A stretch of DNA of 64,000 nt from Desulfovibrio intestinalis (GTDB taxonomy: Bacteria; Desulfobacterota; Desulfovibrionia; Desulfovibrionales; Desulfovibrionaceae): positions 582,696 to 646,695 of the forward strand of contig NZ_JACHGO010000001.1 of NCBI RefSeq assembly GCF_014202345.1, written 5' to 3'. Below, one piece after another: positions 49,475-58,738 of the stretch; position 1 is the stretch's first letter; each line of letters begins with the position of its first letter. The position numbers and the translations under genes were made by a program. Under the pieces are notes generated by a model. That model made no database searches. It saw nothing but the letters and a program-made list of their open reading frames with translations, and had not been told where the DNA came from.

Positions 49475-50914
49475 ATGCTTCACAAATATTTTTCCTGGTC
49501 CGAAGCCCGGCGTTTTTACGCTATTGGCCTGCCAATCTTTATTGCCCAGCTTTCACAGACGGGTATGACTTTTGCCGATACCGCCATTGCCGGTCAGTAC
49601 AGCGCCGAACATATGGCGGCTGTGGCTGTGGGCAGCAGCGTGTGGGTTCCTGTTGCACTGCTTGGTATTGGCTGTCTATTGGCCCTGCCCCCTTTGAGTG
49701 CCCAGATGGTTGGCTCTGGAAAGCCGGAAAAAGCCGCGCACCTTTTGCGTCAGGGGTTGTGGCTGACCCTAGGGTTGAGCATCGTGCTTATGAGCTTTTT
49801 CTACATGGCCTCTTGGAAGATGGAATCCTTTGGATTGGAGCCGGAAATGGCACGCGTTTCCGGAGGGTTTTTACGTGCTATTATGTGGGGATTGCCCGGA
49901 TTTATGCTTTTTGTGAATCTTCGAAGCTTTCTTGAAGGTTTTGCACGAACACGTCCGGCAATGATTATCGGGCTCATTGGATTGACCATCAACGTGCCAT
50001 GCAATTTCATTTTTGTTTACGGCAAATTCGGCATGCCTGAGCTGGGCGGGGTTGGGTGTGGCGTAGCCACTGCCATCAGTTTTTGGGTTATGGCTTTGAG
50101 TATGTTATTTTATGTGCGCCGCGACTCAAAAAATACTTGTCTACAGCCCTTGTTTGCGCCTTTGTGGCGTAAAGCTTCTTCTGGCAGAGAGGGGCATGGA
50201 GATGGGAAAGTTGAGATGCAACCACGTTTCGACGCTGCGCTGGTCTGGCGGGTGTTGCGCATCGGCACGCCTGGAGCTCTGGCCCTTTTTTTTGAGGTTT
50301 CGCTTTTTGCTCTCAGCGCCATATTGTTGGCTCCGCTGGGCACCGTAATGGTTGCAGGCCACCAGATAGCACTCAATTTTGGCTCGCTGGCTTTTATGAT
50401 TCCCTTGTCCCTTTGCATGACCGTAACCATCCGCGTGGGGCGCTGCCTTGGTGCACAGCAAGTAGAACGGGCCCAACTGGTAGCGCGGACGGCCCTTATT
50501 CTCAGCGTGGCCTTTGCGCTCGCCATTGCTTGCGTCACGGTTCTGTTCAGGCAGGAAATTGTGCGCATTTATACTGATAATCCAGAAGTCACGGCCCTTG
50601 CCATACACCTCTTGCTTTTTCAGGCGGCATATCAGGTGGTAGACGGCCTTCAGGTCACAGGGATCGGCATATTACGCGGCTACAACGATACGCGGATCAT
50701 TTCCGCGATCTGTTTTATAGCCTACTGGGTTATTGGATTACCCTTGGGCTTCGTGCTGGCGCGCACTAATCTGCTGACTCCGCTTATGGGGGCGCAGGGC
50801 TTTTGGATAGCCTACATTGCAGCCCTTGGGTTCGGAGCCCTATGCTATTTGCTGCGTGTGCGCTTTTTGCATGGCCTTACGCCAGAAGCGGCGCTTGGGC
50901 GGGTTCGGCGGTAG
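49475..50914 (+). CDS. MATE-family multidrug/metabolite exporter
   Basis: 479 residues with about 12 transmembrane helices, NorM/MATE type. The N-terminal half has the conserved LPIFIAQLSQTGMTFADTAI and AAVAVGSSVWVPV; the second half starts near WRVLRIGTPGALALFFEVSL with ALNFGSLAFMIPLSLCMTVT. Such proteins exchange Na+ or H+ for cationic drugs or organic ions. The linker is Lys/Glu-rich. The start at 49475 has only AAAAAA before it. It ends 9 bases before the convergent receiver-TPR gene. Confidence 0.9.
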   Translation: MLHKYFSWSEARRFYAIGLPIFIAQLSQTGMTFADTAIAGQYSAEHMAAVAVGSSVWVPVALLGIGCLLALPPLSAQMVGSGKPEKAAHLLRQGLWLTLGLSIVLMSFFYMASWKMESFGLEPEMARVSGGFLRAIMWGLPGFMLFVNLRSFLEGFARTRPAMIIGLIGLTINVPCNFIFVYGKFGMPELGGVGCGVATAISFWVMALSMLFYVRRDSKNTCLQPLFAPLWRKASSGREGHGDGKVEMQPRFDAALVWRVLRIGTPGALALFFEVSLFALSAILLAPLGTVMVAGHQIALNFGSLAFMIPLSLCMTVTIRVGRCLGAQQVERAQLVARTALILSVAFALAIACVTVLFRQEIVRIYTDNPEVTALAIHLLLFQAAYQVVDGLQVTGIGILRGYNDTRIISAICFIAYWVIGLPLGFVLARTNLLTPLMGAQGFWIAYIAALGFGALCYLLRVRFLHGLTPEAALGRVRR

Positions 50915-50923
50915 GGTTGAAAG

Positions 50924-52438
50924 CTATTGTTTGGGTCGGCGGGCCATCTTCCAGGTATATTTCATCACAGACAGCAGGTCGCCAAGGCCGGATTTACCGT
51001 TGCCCTGGTCACTGTTGCTGGCTTCGCCAAATGGTTCCAGCGGAAATATGTCCACGTCCTGCTGATGTTCTTTGTTTTTTTCTCTTGCTTGCAGGCTTTG
51101 CGAGTCTACCTCCATATCCATAAATTCCGTTTTGCCCTGTCCCCATAGGGGGACGGGGAGAACGGCAGCACTATTTCCACCAAGCTGTTTTTCCTGCGTT
51201 TCGTTAGCAGCCCGGGAAGGATTTGTCGCAGAGGCTGCCGCTGACGCTTGAGCATCTGTAGCAGTGCTTACGCTTGAGCTTGCTGGGGTTTTTGATGCGT
51301 CTGCATCTCGGATGTTTTCAGGCTGTTCGGCATTTTCGCGTTGACGAGCCGCTTGGCGGGCCGCTAACCACTGACTTTCCGCCGCTTCCTGCCGTTTTTT
51401 TTCTTCTTGCTGCCGTGCAAGGTTTTCCAGATTTGAACGAATGGCTTCCGTCAGCGGGCCAGCAGCCATGCCCATTACACGACCAAGGCTTGCTTCCAGC
51501 TCCGCCAACATATGTTGCGGCGCGTCAGCGCTAAGGCAGGTCTGGGCTACGCGTTCAGTGAGCTGACGCCGTGGTGTAACGTCATACCCTTGCGACAGTA
51601 TTTCGGCGGCTTCGTCATACTGCCCTTGGCGCATCATTTGAAAAGTTTCTGCAAGAAAAGGGCTCTTGGCTTCCGGATCTTCCTTGAGCAGGCCAGCATA
51701 TACAGCCCGTGCCCGGTGCCAATGGCGGGCGCGTACAAAGGTAGTCGCGGCCAGCCCAAGATAGTACCGATAGCGTGCTACATCCCCCTTGCCTTTCCAG
51801 GCAACAGCCATACCCAATTCGGCATGACCCTGAATAAGTGCTCCGCACAACGCACGCTGAAATGCATTTATGGCATTGTTCCACTGCCGTTGCTGCAAGC
51901 ATTGCATGCCAACGCGAAAGTAGTCTTCAGGCTCGCGCACTGGTTTGAGCAAAATGCCGTAGGTGGCAAGCGCCTGATCAAAAGAACTGGTATCCGTGTA
52001 GCGCTGGGCGGTCTCTAGCTGCTGCAAGCTCGGACGCGACGCAGTAAGGGATTCAAGATGGGCTTTGAGAACATTGATGGAATATGGGCGCGCCAGTAAG
52101 GCACTGGCTCCACAGCCCAGGGTCTTGAGTTGCTCAACTTCGCCGTCATTGGGCAAAATAAGCAGAATGGGCAAATCCAGCAGTAGGGGATGCTGACGCA
52201 GGATCGCGCAGAACTGTTCGCCGTCCATGTCAGCCAGTCTCTGCGTGCAGACGACTACATCAGGCATGAAGGACGCCCGCCCAGTGTCAAGACCAGCCAG
52301 CATTCGGGCTGCGTCTATACCTGACGTCATGCATTCCACCCGGCTGGCCCCGGCATCGCGCAAGGCACGACGATCAAGGCTGGCCAGAGAATCGCTTTCG
52401 CAAAGGAGAAGAATATTCATAGAGGTGGGGCGGGTCAT
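50924..52438 (-). CDS. Degenerate receiver-domain and TPR protein
   Basis: 504 residues. The first 115 look like a response-regulator receiver (NILLLCESDSLASL, FMPDVVVCTQRLADMDGEQF, ALLARPYS), but the Asp that is phosphorylated is replaced by Thr in VVCTQ and the conserved Lys by Arg in ARPYS. Residues about 150-330 hold TPR repeats (QQRQWNNAINAFQRAL, YDEAAEILSQGYDVTP). The last 150 residues are low-complexity Ala, Ser, Gln and charged. It would therefore be a phosphorylation-independent scaffold. The ATG at 52438 has AAGGA 5 bases upstream. Confidence 0.83.
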   Translation of the reverse strand: MTRPTSMNILLLCESDSLASLDRRALRDAGASRVECMTSGIDAARMLAGLDTGRASFMPDVVVCTQRLADMDGEQFCAILRQHPLLLDLPILLILPNDGEVEQLKTLGCGASALLARPYSINVLKAHLESLTASRPSLQQLETAQRYTDTSSFDQALATYGILLKPVREPEDYFRVGMQCLQQRQWNNAINAFQRALCGALIQGHAELGMAVAWKGKGDVARYRYYLGLAATTFVRARHWHRARAVYAGLLKEDPEAKSPFLAETFQMMRQGQYDEAAEILSQGYDVTPRRQLTERVAQTCLSADAPQHMLAELEASLGRVMGMAAGPLTEAIRSNLENLARQQEEKKRQEAAESQWLAARQAARQRENAEQPENIRDADASKTPASSSVSTATDAQASAAASATNPSRAANETQEKQLGGNSAAVLPVPLWGQGKTEFMDMEVDSQSLQAREKNKEHQQDVDIFPLEPFGEASNSDQGNGKSGLGDLLSVMKYTWKMARRPKQ

Positions 52439-52557
52439 GTAGATCCTTACGGGCAAGGGGGCAAATGCCGCCGGAGGCGTAGAAAATTTGCAACGGGTTG
52501 GTGCCCGTTATGTTCCTCCACAAATTCTATAGATGTGTGGTTCTGTAGGCAAGCGAA

Positions 52558-52959
52558 TCAACGGGCAAAGGGGATGATGCGGGCGTGGCGCACTGCGTCA
52601 CCTTCTTGAAACTCTTCATTTGCCATGCCTGGATATGTGGCGTGGCAGTACGGGCAACAGAGAGTTTTATGCGAGCGTTCCAATCGGATGAGGCCGCCCT
52701 CACTTTCGTAGCAATGGGGACAAAACGGTCCCTGTCTCAAATTATTGGTGAACAGCCAATAAAATCCGTTTTGGCATTGAAGATTCTCATTAAGAAAGGC
52801 TGCATCTTCCAGTGTTTTCAGGCGGGCACGAAGCATGCTTATCTCGTCACGAAGCGCAATAGACCGAGATTGAACCTCCATGAGCAGGTGACGCGCCTTA
52901 CGATATTGTCCCGAAGTAAAAAGATCGTTTATTTCTTTGAAAAGGCGATAGTCCAGCAT
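52558..52959 (-). CDS. Small zinc-ribbon protein
   Basis: 133 residues from the ATG at 52959, which has AGGGA upstream. An N-terminal helical part (KEINDLFTSGQYRKARHLL, then a coiled coil DEISMLRARLKTL) leads to GPFCPHCYESEG and KTLCCPYCHATYPG, two CxxC pairs that make a zinc ribbon. No other domain. It is transcribed in the same direction as the receiver-TPR gene, 119 bases away. Function not known to me. Confidence 0.75.
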   Translation of the reverse strand: MLDYRLFKEINDLFTSGQYRKARHLLMEVQSRSIALRDEISMLRARLKTLEDAAFLNENLQCQNGFYWLFTNNLRQGPFCPHCYESEGGLIRLERSHKTLCCPYCHATYPGMANEEFQEGDAVRHARIIPFAR

Positions 52960-53116
52960 GTTTTTTTCCCTGTTATGCCATCTCTTCGGAATGGGAGAAA
53001 AAAGCTTTAGGCTGGGTTTGAGCTGTTCTTTCGCTAGGTATGTGAACAATACTTATGGTTTTGCGTATGTTTTGAGCTAGCTGGAAAGTTGATAGAATTT
53101 TCCAGCAGGATTTCAG

Positions 53117-53731
53117 TCACATTTTACGGCGTGAAATCGGTTCGAGTGAACGCAGCATTTCACGAAAACGGCGATCTTCTTCCGGGTCGATGTTGTCGGG
53201 CAGGGTAGTGCCGCGCAACAGCTGACTGTGTAAAATGTCAGCCTCTTTGCGAGCACCAGCCTTGCGAACCATGTCGGTTGCTGCATCGGGCACAGGCGAC
53301 AAAACCTCTTCGTGCAGCCGTTGCTCCGCCTTTTCCTGAGCTTCTGCAGCCCTACGCAAAACGTCCTCATTCACCATAATTGGCGCTTCTGCTCGCATTG
53401 CCAAGGCAATGGCGTCTGACGGCCGGCAGTCCACCCGCACTCGTCCTTCTGGCCCATTAAGAACCAGAAGGGCAAAAAAAACGCCTTCCTTGAGATCTGT
53501 GATTTCCACCCGAGCGAGTGATGCCTTGAGCGCCCTCAGGGTCATAAGTAAAAGGTCGTGCGTGAGTGGGCGCGGCAGGCTTTCCTTGTTAAGCACCAGA
53601 GATACTGCCATAGCCTCCATAGCGCCAACCCAGACGGGCAGGACGGTTTCACCGTCCACTTCGCGCAGAATGACAATGGGGGTTTTTGTCTGCGGGTCTA
53701 TGGTCAAGCCGAAGACATTCATCTCTACCAT
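53117..53731 (-). CDS. BFN-domain protein (DUF151, bifunctional nuclease)
   Basis: 204 residues. The N-terminal 130 are a DUF151/BFN domain: FGLTIDPQTKTPIVILREVD, LPVWVGAMEAMAVSL, LTHDLLLMTLRALKAS and VDCRPSDAIALAMRAEAPI. The C-terminal 70 are helical and charged. Members have been described as nucleases in thermophiles and plants, though that is not clear for bacteria in general. It overlaps miaB by 7 bases, in one operon. Confidence 0.88.
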   Translation of the reverse strand: MVEMNVFGLTIDPQTKTPIVILREVDGETVLPVWVGAMEAMAVSLVLNKESLPRPLTHDLLLMTLRALKASLARVEITDLKEGVFFALLVLNGPEGRVRVDCRPSDAIALAMRAEAPIMVNEDVLRRAAEAQEKAEQRLHEEVLSPVPDAATDMVRKAGARKEADILHSQLLRGTTLPDNIDPEEDRRFREMLRSLEPISRRKM

Positions 53732-55089
53732 GGCTCCCCCGTGCGTATGGCCATAAGGCTGTGCTTTTTTGCCTCAGTAATACGCGCCTGCACCAGCCGC
53801 CCTGTATGGTCGGTGCCTGCAGGTAAGGGCACATGCACCGGCACGCCATATGGATCGCGCCCCTGCCAGCTGGGTTCCTGCCCTTCGCCGATCTTGGGGC
53901 TCGGTCCTTCAAGCAGAAGGGTGGTTTGCTCGTGCGCTTCTTTGCGGTCAGCTAGCCAGCGCGCGCCCAGTTCATCCTGAAGCGCTTGCAGGCGAAGCAG
54001 GCGGTCCTGAGCGATGTCTGCGGGGACTTTATCTGGAAAAAGTGCCGCTCGTGCGCCAGGGCGGTCTGAATAAATAAAGGAGAAACTGGACATAAAATCA
54101 CAGGCCCGCATCATGTGCAGCGTTGCCTGAAAGTCTTCTTCTGTTTCCCCTGGAAAACCGACGATAAGGTCAGTGGACAAGGCTAGGTCGGGCCTTGCGT
54201 TGCGCAGGTTTTCTACAAGGCGCAAGAAGGCTTCGCTATCGTAGCGGCGGCGCATACTCTTGAGCACAGCATCAGAACCCGCCTGAAGGGGAAGGTGAAG
54301 GCGCGGGCACAATTGAGGCAGTTCTGCAAACGCTGCCACGTCTTCAGGGCCCATATCCTTGGGATGTGGCGTCACATACCGCAGACGTTCAAGACCCGGT
54401 AAGGCCGCCACCTGCCGCAGCAACTGCGCGAAGCTCGTTCCATCACCGCTTTTGTCTTGACCGAAGGCGTTGACGTTTTGCCCAAGCAGGCTGATTTCTC
54501 GTGCCCCCTTGTCAAGAACGGCCTGACATTCTTCAAGGATGGCCGTCGAGGAACGCGATTTTTGCCGCCCGCGTGTGAAGGGGACGATGCAATAGGCGCA
54601 GAAGTTGTCGCATCCCTGCATGATATTGATGTAGGCCACGGGTCCAGAAGGAACCGCAGAGGTTTCTGGGCCGGCTTCCCGTTCCACATAATGGCTTGTG
54701 AAGTCCAAGAGTGAAAGCCGTAAGCCCGGATCTTCAAGCAGGCGCTCAATGGCCGCCGGAGCGCCGCTGATGCCGTCACTGCCTGCCACCAGACGAACCT
54801 GTTTTTCTTTTGCAAAAAATGCTTCGCCCAGCTGTTGCGCAACACAGCCAGCCACCCCCACCAAAACACCGGGATTTCCCCCAGTAACCTGGCGGATGCG
54901 CCCAAGAGCGCTGATAACTTTTTGTTCCGGTTTTTCGCGCACCGAGCAGGTATTGACTACAACCACCTGCGCCTCTTCAAGCGAAGCCTCGGTAAAACCG
55001 CGCGTTGCGAGGGCACGCCCCAACCATTGGGAGTCGTGCACATTCATTTGGCAGCCGAATGTTATGATATGGTAAGTTTTTTCAGTCAT
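53725..55089 (-). CDS. miaB: tRNA-2-methylthio-N6-dimethylallyladenosine synthase MiaB
   Basis: 454 residues. N-terminal UPF0004 domain with Cys ligands (ITFGCQMNVHDSQWLG, VVNTCSVREKPEQ, GVAGCVAQQLG), radical-SAM site CDNFCAYCIVPFTRGRQKSR, and C-terminal TRAM domain (GPSPKIGEGQEPSWQGRDPY). It methylthiolates adenosine 37 of tRNAs that read codons starting with U. MiaB rather than MtaB or RimO by length and motif order. It overlaps the BFN gene and follows a small unknown by 5 bases. Confidence 0.94.
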   Translation of the reverse strand: MTEKTYHIITFGCQMNVHDSQWLGRALATRGFTEASLEEAQVVVVNTCSVREKPEQKVISALGRIRQVTGGNPGVLVGVAGCVAQQLGEAFFAKEKQVRLVAGSDGISGAPAAIERLLEDPGLRLSLLDFTSHYVEREAGPETSAVPSGPVAYINIMQGCDNFCAYCIVPFTRGRQKSRSSTAILEECQAVLDKGAREISLLGQNVNAFGQDKSGDGTSFAQLLRQVAALPGLERLRYVTPHPKDMGPEDVAAFAELPQLCPRLHLPLQAGSDAVLKSMRRRYDSEAFLRLVENLRNARPDLALSTDLIVGFPGETEEDFQATLHMMRACDFMSSFSFIYSDRPGARAALFPDKVPADIAQDRLLRLQALQDELGARWLADRKEAHEQTTLLLEGPSPKIGEGQEPSWQGRDPYGVPVHVPLPAGTDHTGRLVQARITEAKKHSLMAIRTGEPW

Positions 55090-55094
55090 GGCGA

Positions 55095-55469
55095 TTATTG
55101 TTCGATATCCAGATCAGCCTCGTACATACCGGAAGCCCCTTCCTCTTCAAGGGCGGCAACGCGATCTTCCAGCCAGTCCAGTACGGCGCGGGCCGTATGA
55201 TAGTTGAGCAGAACACGGCTGTGAATGCAGCGGGTAACCTCGCGCAAATCGTCCTCACCAGGCACCATCTCATGGCCAATAGAGCCGTCAGGGGCTACAA
55301 GCTGCTCGGAAAAGGCAGGCAGCGAATCACTTTCGTGATAGAAGTTCATTTCTATTTCGCCCTGAGGATTAATGCCTCCCCACACGCCGTGGGCCGTCTG
55401 AAGGCGGGCCTCTTTGTCCGTATTATATCTGTAGCGTATTTTAGCCGGATGTGCGTTTGGTTTGTTCAT
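55095..55469 (-). CDS. Conserved hypothetical protein (DUF3467-like)
   Basis: 124 residues. The ATG at 55469 has AAAGGAAGG 3 bases upstream. The fold looks like DUF3467 in outline (GGINPQGEIEMNFYHESDSL, then HSRVLLNYHTARAVLDWLED), that is, a small alpha/beta protein with an amphipathic C-terminal helix and an acidic tail. Not recognised beyond that. It is the first gene of the miaB operon. Confidence 0.6.
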   Translation of the reverse strand: MNKPNAHPAKIRYRYNTDKEARLQTAHGVWGGINPQGEIEMNFYHESDSLPAFSEQLVAPDGSIGHEMVPGEDDLREVTRCIHSRVLLNYHTARAVLDWLEDRVAALEEEGASGMYEADLDIEQ

Positions 55470-55805
55470 GCGCCTTCCTTTACATTTCGTATATGTATGG
55501 GGCAATGGAATATGATAAAAAAGCGGCTCTGCCAAGTAAAGCTGCTTCCATGCCAATGGCCGCGTGTTTGCTTTGTTCACAACTGTGGGCTGAGTGCAAA
55601 GATTATTTTGCTTGGCCGCCTATGAAAATAGCCGAAGAATATTGGCACGCCAGCATAAACTTGGCTCAATTTGTGCCTAGGGCTCTTGACGACACCCGGC
55701 CCTTGGTTAAACTATTAGTTGGGAGTATGCGAATCCGGTCGCCGGTCGCAAATCTGTTTCAGTGACGGCCAAAAGCCGTTCTTTATTTCTATTGAAGGAG
55801 CATAT

Positions 55806-56390
55806 GTGAGCGAGGCAAACAGCACGGGCGTGAAGGAACACGACATCCGCCCCTATTTTGATATGGAAGGTTTTTTGGTCATGAGCCAAGAAACCCGCCT
55901 TGGGGGCGCAGTTCTGGAACGTTTGATCGAATTGTGGGGGCAGTGGTTGCCGCAACTCAAAGTGCGTGAAATCACCACCGGAAAAATTTCGTATCTGGCA
56001 ATATGGCTTCCAGAAGAAGTGGAAGTGGAAGTGGACGAGGCTTGGGGAAAGTCTGCGTCTGACGGGTTCATGATAAACAATCTGGCGCAATTCATGTGCA
56101 TGAACGCAGTACAGACCATACTTCCCCAGGTGGAGGACGCAGGCTGTGCACCTTCGCCCAGGCCTACAGAAGCGCTGAGAACCGCTTTGGCTGATCTTGG
56201 ACTTGAATATAAGCCCGGTGGAACGTTACTGGCCCGCCGCTATGCGGTTGTGACGCATTTTCCATTTCGGGGTGGCTGTGAAATCTGCCATCTTCAGGCT
56301 CAGTGCCCCAAGGGGCAGGGACAGGCAGAGAGCGCCAGCATCCTTTTGCCGGGCTATGAGCACGGCACAGATGAAGGTACTCCCAATTAA
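55806..56390 (+). CDS. Hypothetical protein with C-terminal Cys cluster
   Basis: 194 residues from a GTG at 55806, where GAAGGAG gives a strong ribosome-binding site; the upstream frame is not supported. The main part is acidic and has no domain I recognise (ITTGKISYLAIWLPEEVEVE). The end has a Cys cluster GGCEICHLQAQCPKG (CxxC-x5-C), which could hold a metal or iron-sulfur centre. It is convergent with the small exported gene that follows. Confidence 0.62.
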   Translation: MSEANSTGVKEHDIRPYFDMEGFLVMSQETRLGGAVLERLIELWGQWLPQLKVREITTGKISYLAIWLPEEVEVEVDEAWGKSASDGFMINNLAQFMCMNAVQTILPQVEDAGCAPSPRPTEALRTALADLGLEYKPGGTLLARRYAVVTHFPFRGGCEICHLQAQCPKGQGQAESASILLPGYEHGTDEGTPN

Positions 56391-56400
56391 GAAAAAGCCT

Positions 56401-56432
56401 ATTGGGCGCTGTCTATTCAGGCTGCGCCCAAT
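56401..56432 (-). terminator. Terminator of the small exported gene
   Basis: A 9-bp stem ATTGGGCGC / GCGCCCAAT with a 14-base loop, followed on the minus strand by AGGCTTTTTC. It ends the transcript of the gene at 56438-56728; the convergent Cys-cluster gene ends just before it. Confidence 0.72.
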
Positions 56433-56437
56433 GGCTG

Positions 56438-56728
56438 TTAGCGTCCTTCCATAACAAGGGTTCGCGTTGCACCAGAAGGGGTGCGTACGACCAGTTCCAC
56501 GGTACGCGCATTTCGCGCAACGCTTTCAACAAGACAAGTTTCAATGGTGTCGGAATCGTAATTACGAACATCCACTGCGTCGCCCTGTGAAGGCACACGA
56601 TCGGGGGTTACTTCCACCAAGTCTGAGGAGGCAGCGTCAAAACCGTCCCAAGCCCGGGCATCCGGGGGGGCGAACAAGGCAAAACTCAGGATGACCGCGA
56701 GGGTCGCTCCTATAAGCAGGTGTTTCAT
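56438..56728 (-). CDS. Small exported protein (DUF5334-like)
   Basis: 96 residues with a signal peptide (MKHLLIGATLAVILSFALFA, cleavage near PDARA) and a mature part that begins WDGFDAASSDLVEVTPDRVP, followed by ETCLVESVARNARTVELVV. That outline resembles DUF5334, a family of small periplasmic proteins in Desulfovibrio, but I am not certain. It is divergent from moaA, with the two start codons about 70 bases apart. Start at 56728, no clear ribosome-binding site. Confidence 0.68.
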   Translation of the reverse strand: MKHLLIGATLAVILSFALFAPPDARAWDGFDAASSDLVEVTPDRVPSQGDAVDVRNYDSDTIETCLVESVARNARTVELVVRTPSGATRTLVMEGR

Positions 56729-56795
56729 GCAGGCAGATGTAAATCCATTTTCGCTTCTTGGCAACAGGGGAGACGTTACGGAATCGGACAACGTC

Positions 56796-57830
56796 ATGAA
56801 AAAAAACGGTCCGAACCCCGACGAGCACGGTTTGTCTCGCCTTGTGGACAGCCACGGACGTATTGTTCGCTATTTGCGGCTTTCCATTACTGACCGTTGC
56901 AATCTTCGCTGTATTTACTGCTGTAGCAATGCCCGGCAGACCTGCATTCCTCATCCACAGGTTCTTCGGTATGAAGAAATGGCCCGCATGGTGGGCATCA
57001 TGGCCCGCATGGGAGTGGTCAAGGTTCGTTTGACGGGTGGAGAGCCATTTGCTCGCAAGGGATGCGACGATTTTTTGTTTATGCTGCATAAGCGCTTTCC
57101 AGACCTGGATCTCCGCCTTACGACCAACGGAACTTTACTGGAACCGCATATTCCCTTGTTGCAACAAGTTGGCGTCAAAGTCGTCAATATGTCGCTGGAC
57201 AGCTTTGACCGGGATACCTTTGCCCGTGTAACCGGGCGCGACATGCTGCCCGCCGTGTTGGCCTCACTGGACAAATTACTTGCAGCAGGCATCAAGGTCA
57301 AAATCAACGCTGTGGCCATGCGCGGCATCAATGACGGTCAAATGGACGATTTTGTCCACGCGGCCCGCAGCATGCCCGTCGATTTGCGTTTCATAGAGTT
57401 TATGCCAATGGGGAGTGGAACTCTTTGGAATGAAAACACCTTTTGGCCTGCTTCAGAAATTCGCGCTGAAGCTGAGAAGAGAATCCGCCTTCTGCCTGTG
57501 CGCGATGATTTGGCAGAGGCCGGGCCTGCCCGTATGTTTGCAGTTGCGGGCGGTCAGGGGCGACTTGGCTTTATTACAGCAGTTAGCTGCCATTTTTGTG
57601 GATCGTGCAATCGGCTTCGGATTACCAGTGACGGCAATCTTCGTACCTGCCTTTTTGACGACAAAGAATACGGTTTGCGCGATATGCTGCGTAATACCAC
57701 TGTAACTGATGCCCAAATCGGGCAAATTTTAAGTCAGGCCTGTGCTGAAAAACCTATTGGCGCAGAGCTGTTGGCCAGTCGAACCAAAGAGGCCGTTGCG
57801 AGTAAGCAGATGGTAGGTATCGGCGGTTAG
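56796..57830 (+). CDS. moaA: GTP 3',8-cyclase MoaA (molybdenum cofactor)
   Basis: 344 residues, radical SAM. It has SITDRCNLRCIYC (CxxxCxxC), VKVRLTGGEPFARKG, a second Fe-S site (CHFCGSCNRLRITSDG, then CLF) and a C-terminal GG (MVGIGG), all hallmarks. With MoaC it converts GTP to cyclic pyranopterin, needed for molybdenum or tungsten enzymes such as formate dehydrogenases of sulfate reducers. moaC and other moa genes are not next to it. The start is chosen at 56796; 56727 would overlap the small gene on the other strand. Confidence 0.93.
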   Translation: MKKNGPNPDEHGLSRLVDSHGRIVRYLRLSITDRCNLRCIYCCSNARQTCIPHPQVLRYEEMARMVGIMARMGVVKVRLTGGEPFARKGCDDFLFMLHKRFPDLDLRLTTNGTLLEPHIPLLQQVGVKVVNMSLDSFDRDTFARVTGRDMLPAVLASLDKLLAAGIKVKINAVAMRGINDGQMDDFVHAARSMPVDLRFIEFMPMGSGTLWNENTFWPASEIRAEAEKRIRLLPVRDDLAEAGPARMFAVAGGQGRLGFITAVSCHFCGSCNRLRITSDGNLRTCLFDDKEYGLRDMLRNTTVTDAQIGQILSQACAEKPIGAELLASRTKEAVASKQMVGIGG

Positions 57831-57996
57831 TTGCCCAGTCATGCGGTATTTGAAAGTTCAGGTTGTTCCGTGTAGGCTTGTTAAAATTGAAACCACGGAT
57901 GTTTTCAATGCTGAGCAATTTTTTGTCACCGATGAACTTATGTTTTCATCAGGGGCAGTGGTATTGAAAAACGAAAATAAGCTCTGCCATTACAGC

Positions 57997-58028
57997 AGAA
58001 TCGCCCGTCATTAGAATCGCCCGTCATT
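57997..58028 (+). repeat. 16-bp tandem duplication upstream of ruvA
   Basis: Two perfect, directly adjacent copies of AGAATCGCCCGTCATT (57997-58012, 58013-58028), in the 290-base gap between moaA and ruvA. It lies about 100 bases upstream of the ruvA start and may be slippage or an operator pair. Confidence 0.85.
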
Positions 58029-58123
58029 AAAAGGACTATTTTTTTGAGGCAGGGGCATAGCAGCCAGCAGTAGCATAGCAATTTGCATCATCAGCAGTAC
58101 TTTTCAGACCTGCAAGGGAATTC

Positions 58124-58738
58124 ATGATAGCCTATCTGGAAGGCCGTTTGGCCGAAACATGGGGTAATGCCTGTCTGCTTGTCACAGAAAGCGGCGTTGG
58201 CTACGAAGTGGCTCTGCCCGCGCACACGTTATCAGGTTTGCCAGGCAGGGGAGAGCACCTCGCCTTGTATACCAGCCTTGCAGTGCGTGAAGATGCTCTG
58301 GAACTTTTCGGTTTCTCTACCTTTGAAGAACGGCAAACCTTTGAAGTGCTGGTTTCCATCTCCAAAGTGGGGGCACGCACGGCCTTGTCCATTCTGTCCA
58401 TTTACAGGCCCGACGATTTGCGCCGTATAGTGTTTGAAGACGACGTGATGGCGCTTACGCGTGTATCAGGAATCGGCAAAAAAACAGCTCAGCATGTTTT
58501 TTTGGAGTTAAAGTATAAACTTAAGGTCGATGAAGCTCCGCAAACTGCTGTTCTGGCTGCAACTGGACAAAAGCCCGGTTCGGTGTTCCGTGACGTACTT
58601 GATGGCCTGGCCAACCTGGGCTATGCCGAGGACGAGTGCGCTCCCATGGTCAAAAAACTCATACTCGAAGAGCCTGATCTTGACGTGACAGGCGCACTAA
58701 GGGCCGCGTTAAAAGCGCTGGCCAGAGGGAGATCCTGA
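58124..58738 (+). CDS. ruvA: Holliday junction helicase subunit RuvA
   Basis: 204 residues, the junction-binding tetramer. N-terminal OB-like part ([20 protein letters not shown], then [10 protein letters not shown]), helix-hairpin-helix motifs ([30 protein letters not shown]) and the small C-terminal domain ([19 protein letters not shown]) that contacts RuvB. GGGA precedes the ATG. ruvB follows with a one-base overlap (TGATG). No ruvC is adjacent. Confidence 0.95.
   Translation: MIAYLEGRLAETWGNACLLVTESGVGYEVALPAHTLSGLPGRGEHLALYTSLAVREDALELFGFSTFEERQTFEVLVSISKVGARTALSILSIYRPDDLRRIVFEDDVMALTRVSGIGKKTAQHVFLELKYKLKVDEAPQTAVLAATGQKPGSVFRDVLDGLANLGYAEDECAPMVKKLILEEPDLDVTGALRAALKALARGRS

Noticed and set aside
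55640..55670. A TTGGCACG sequence resembling a sigma-54 -24 box
   Set aside because: There is no GC at the required distance for the -12 box, so it does not meet the pattern.
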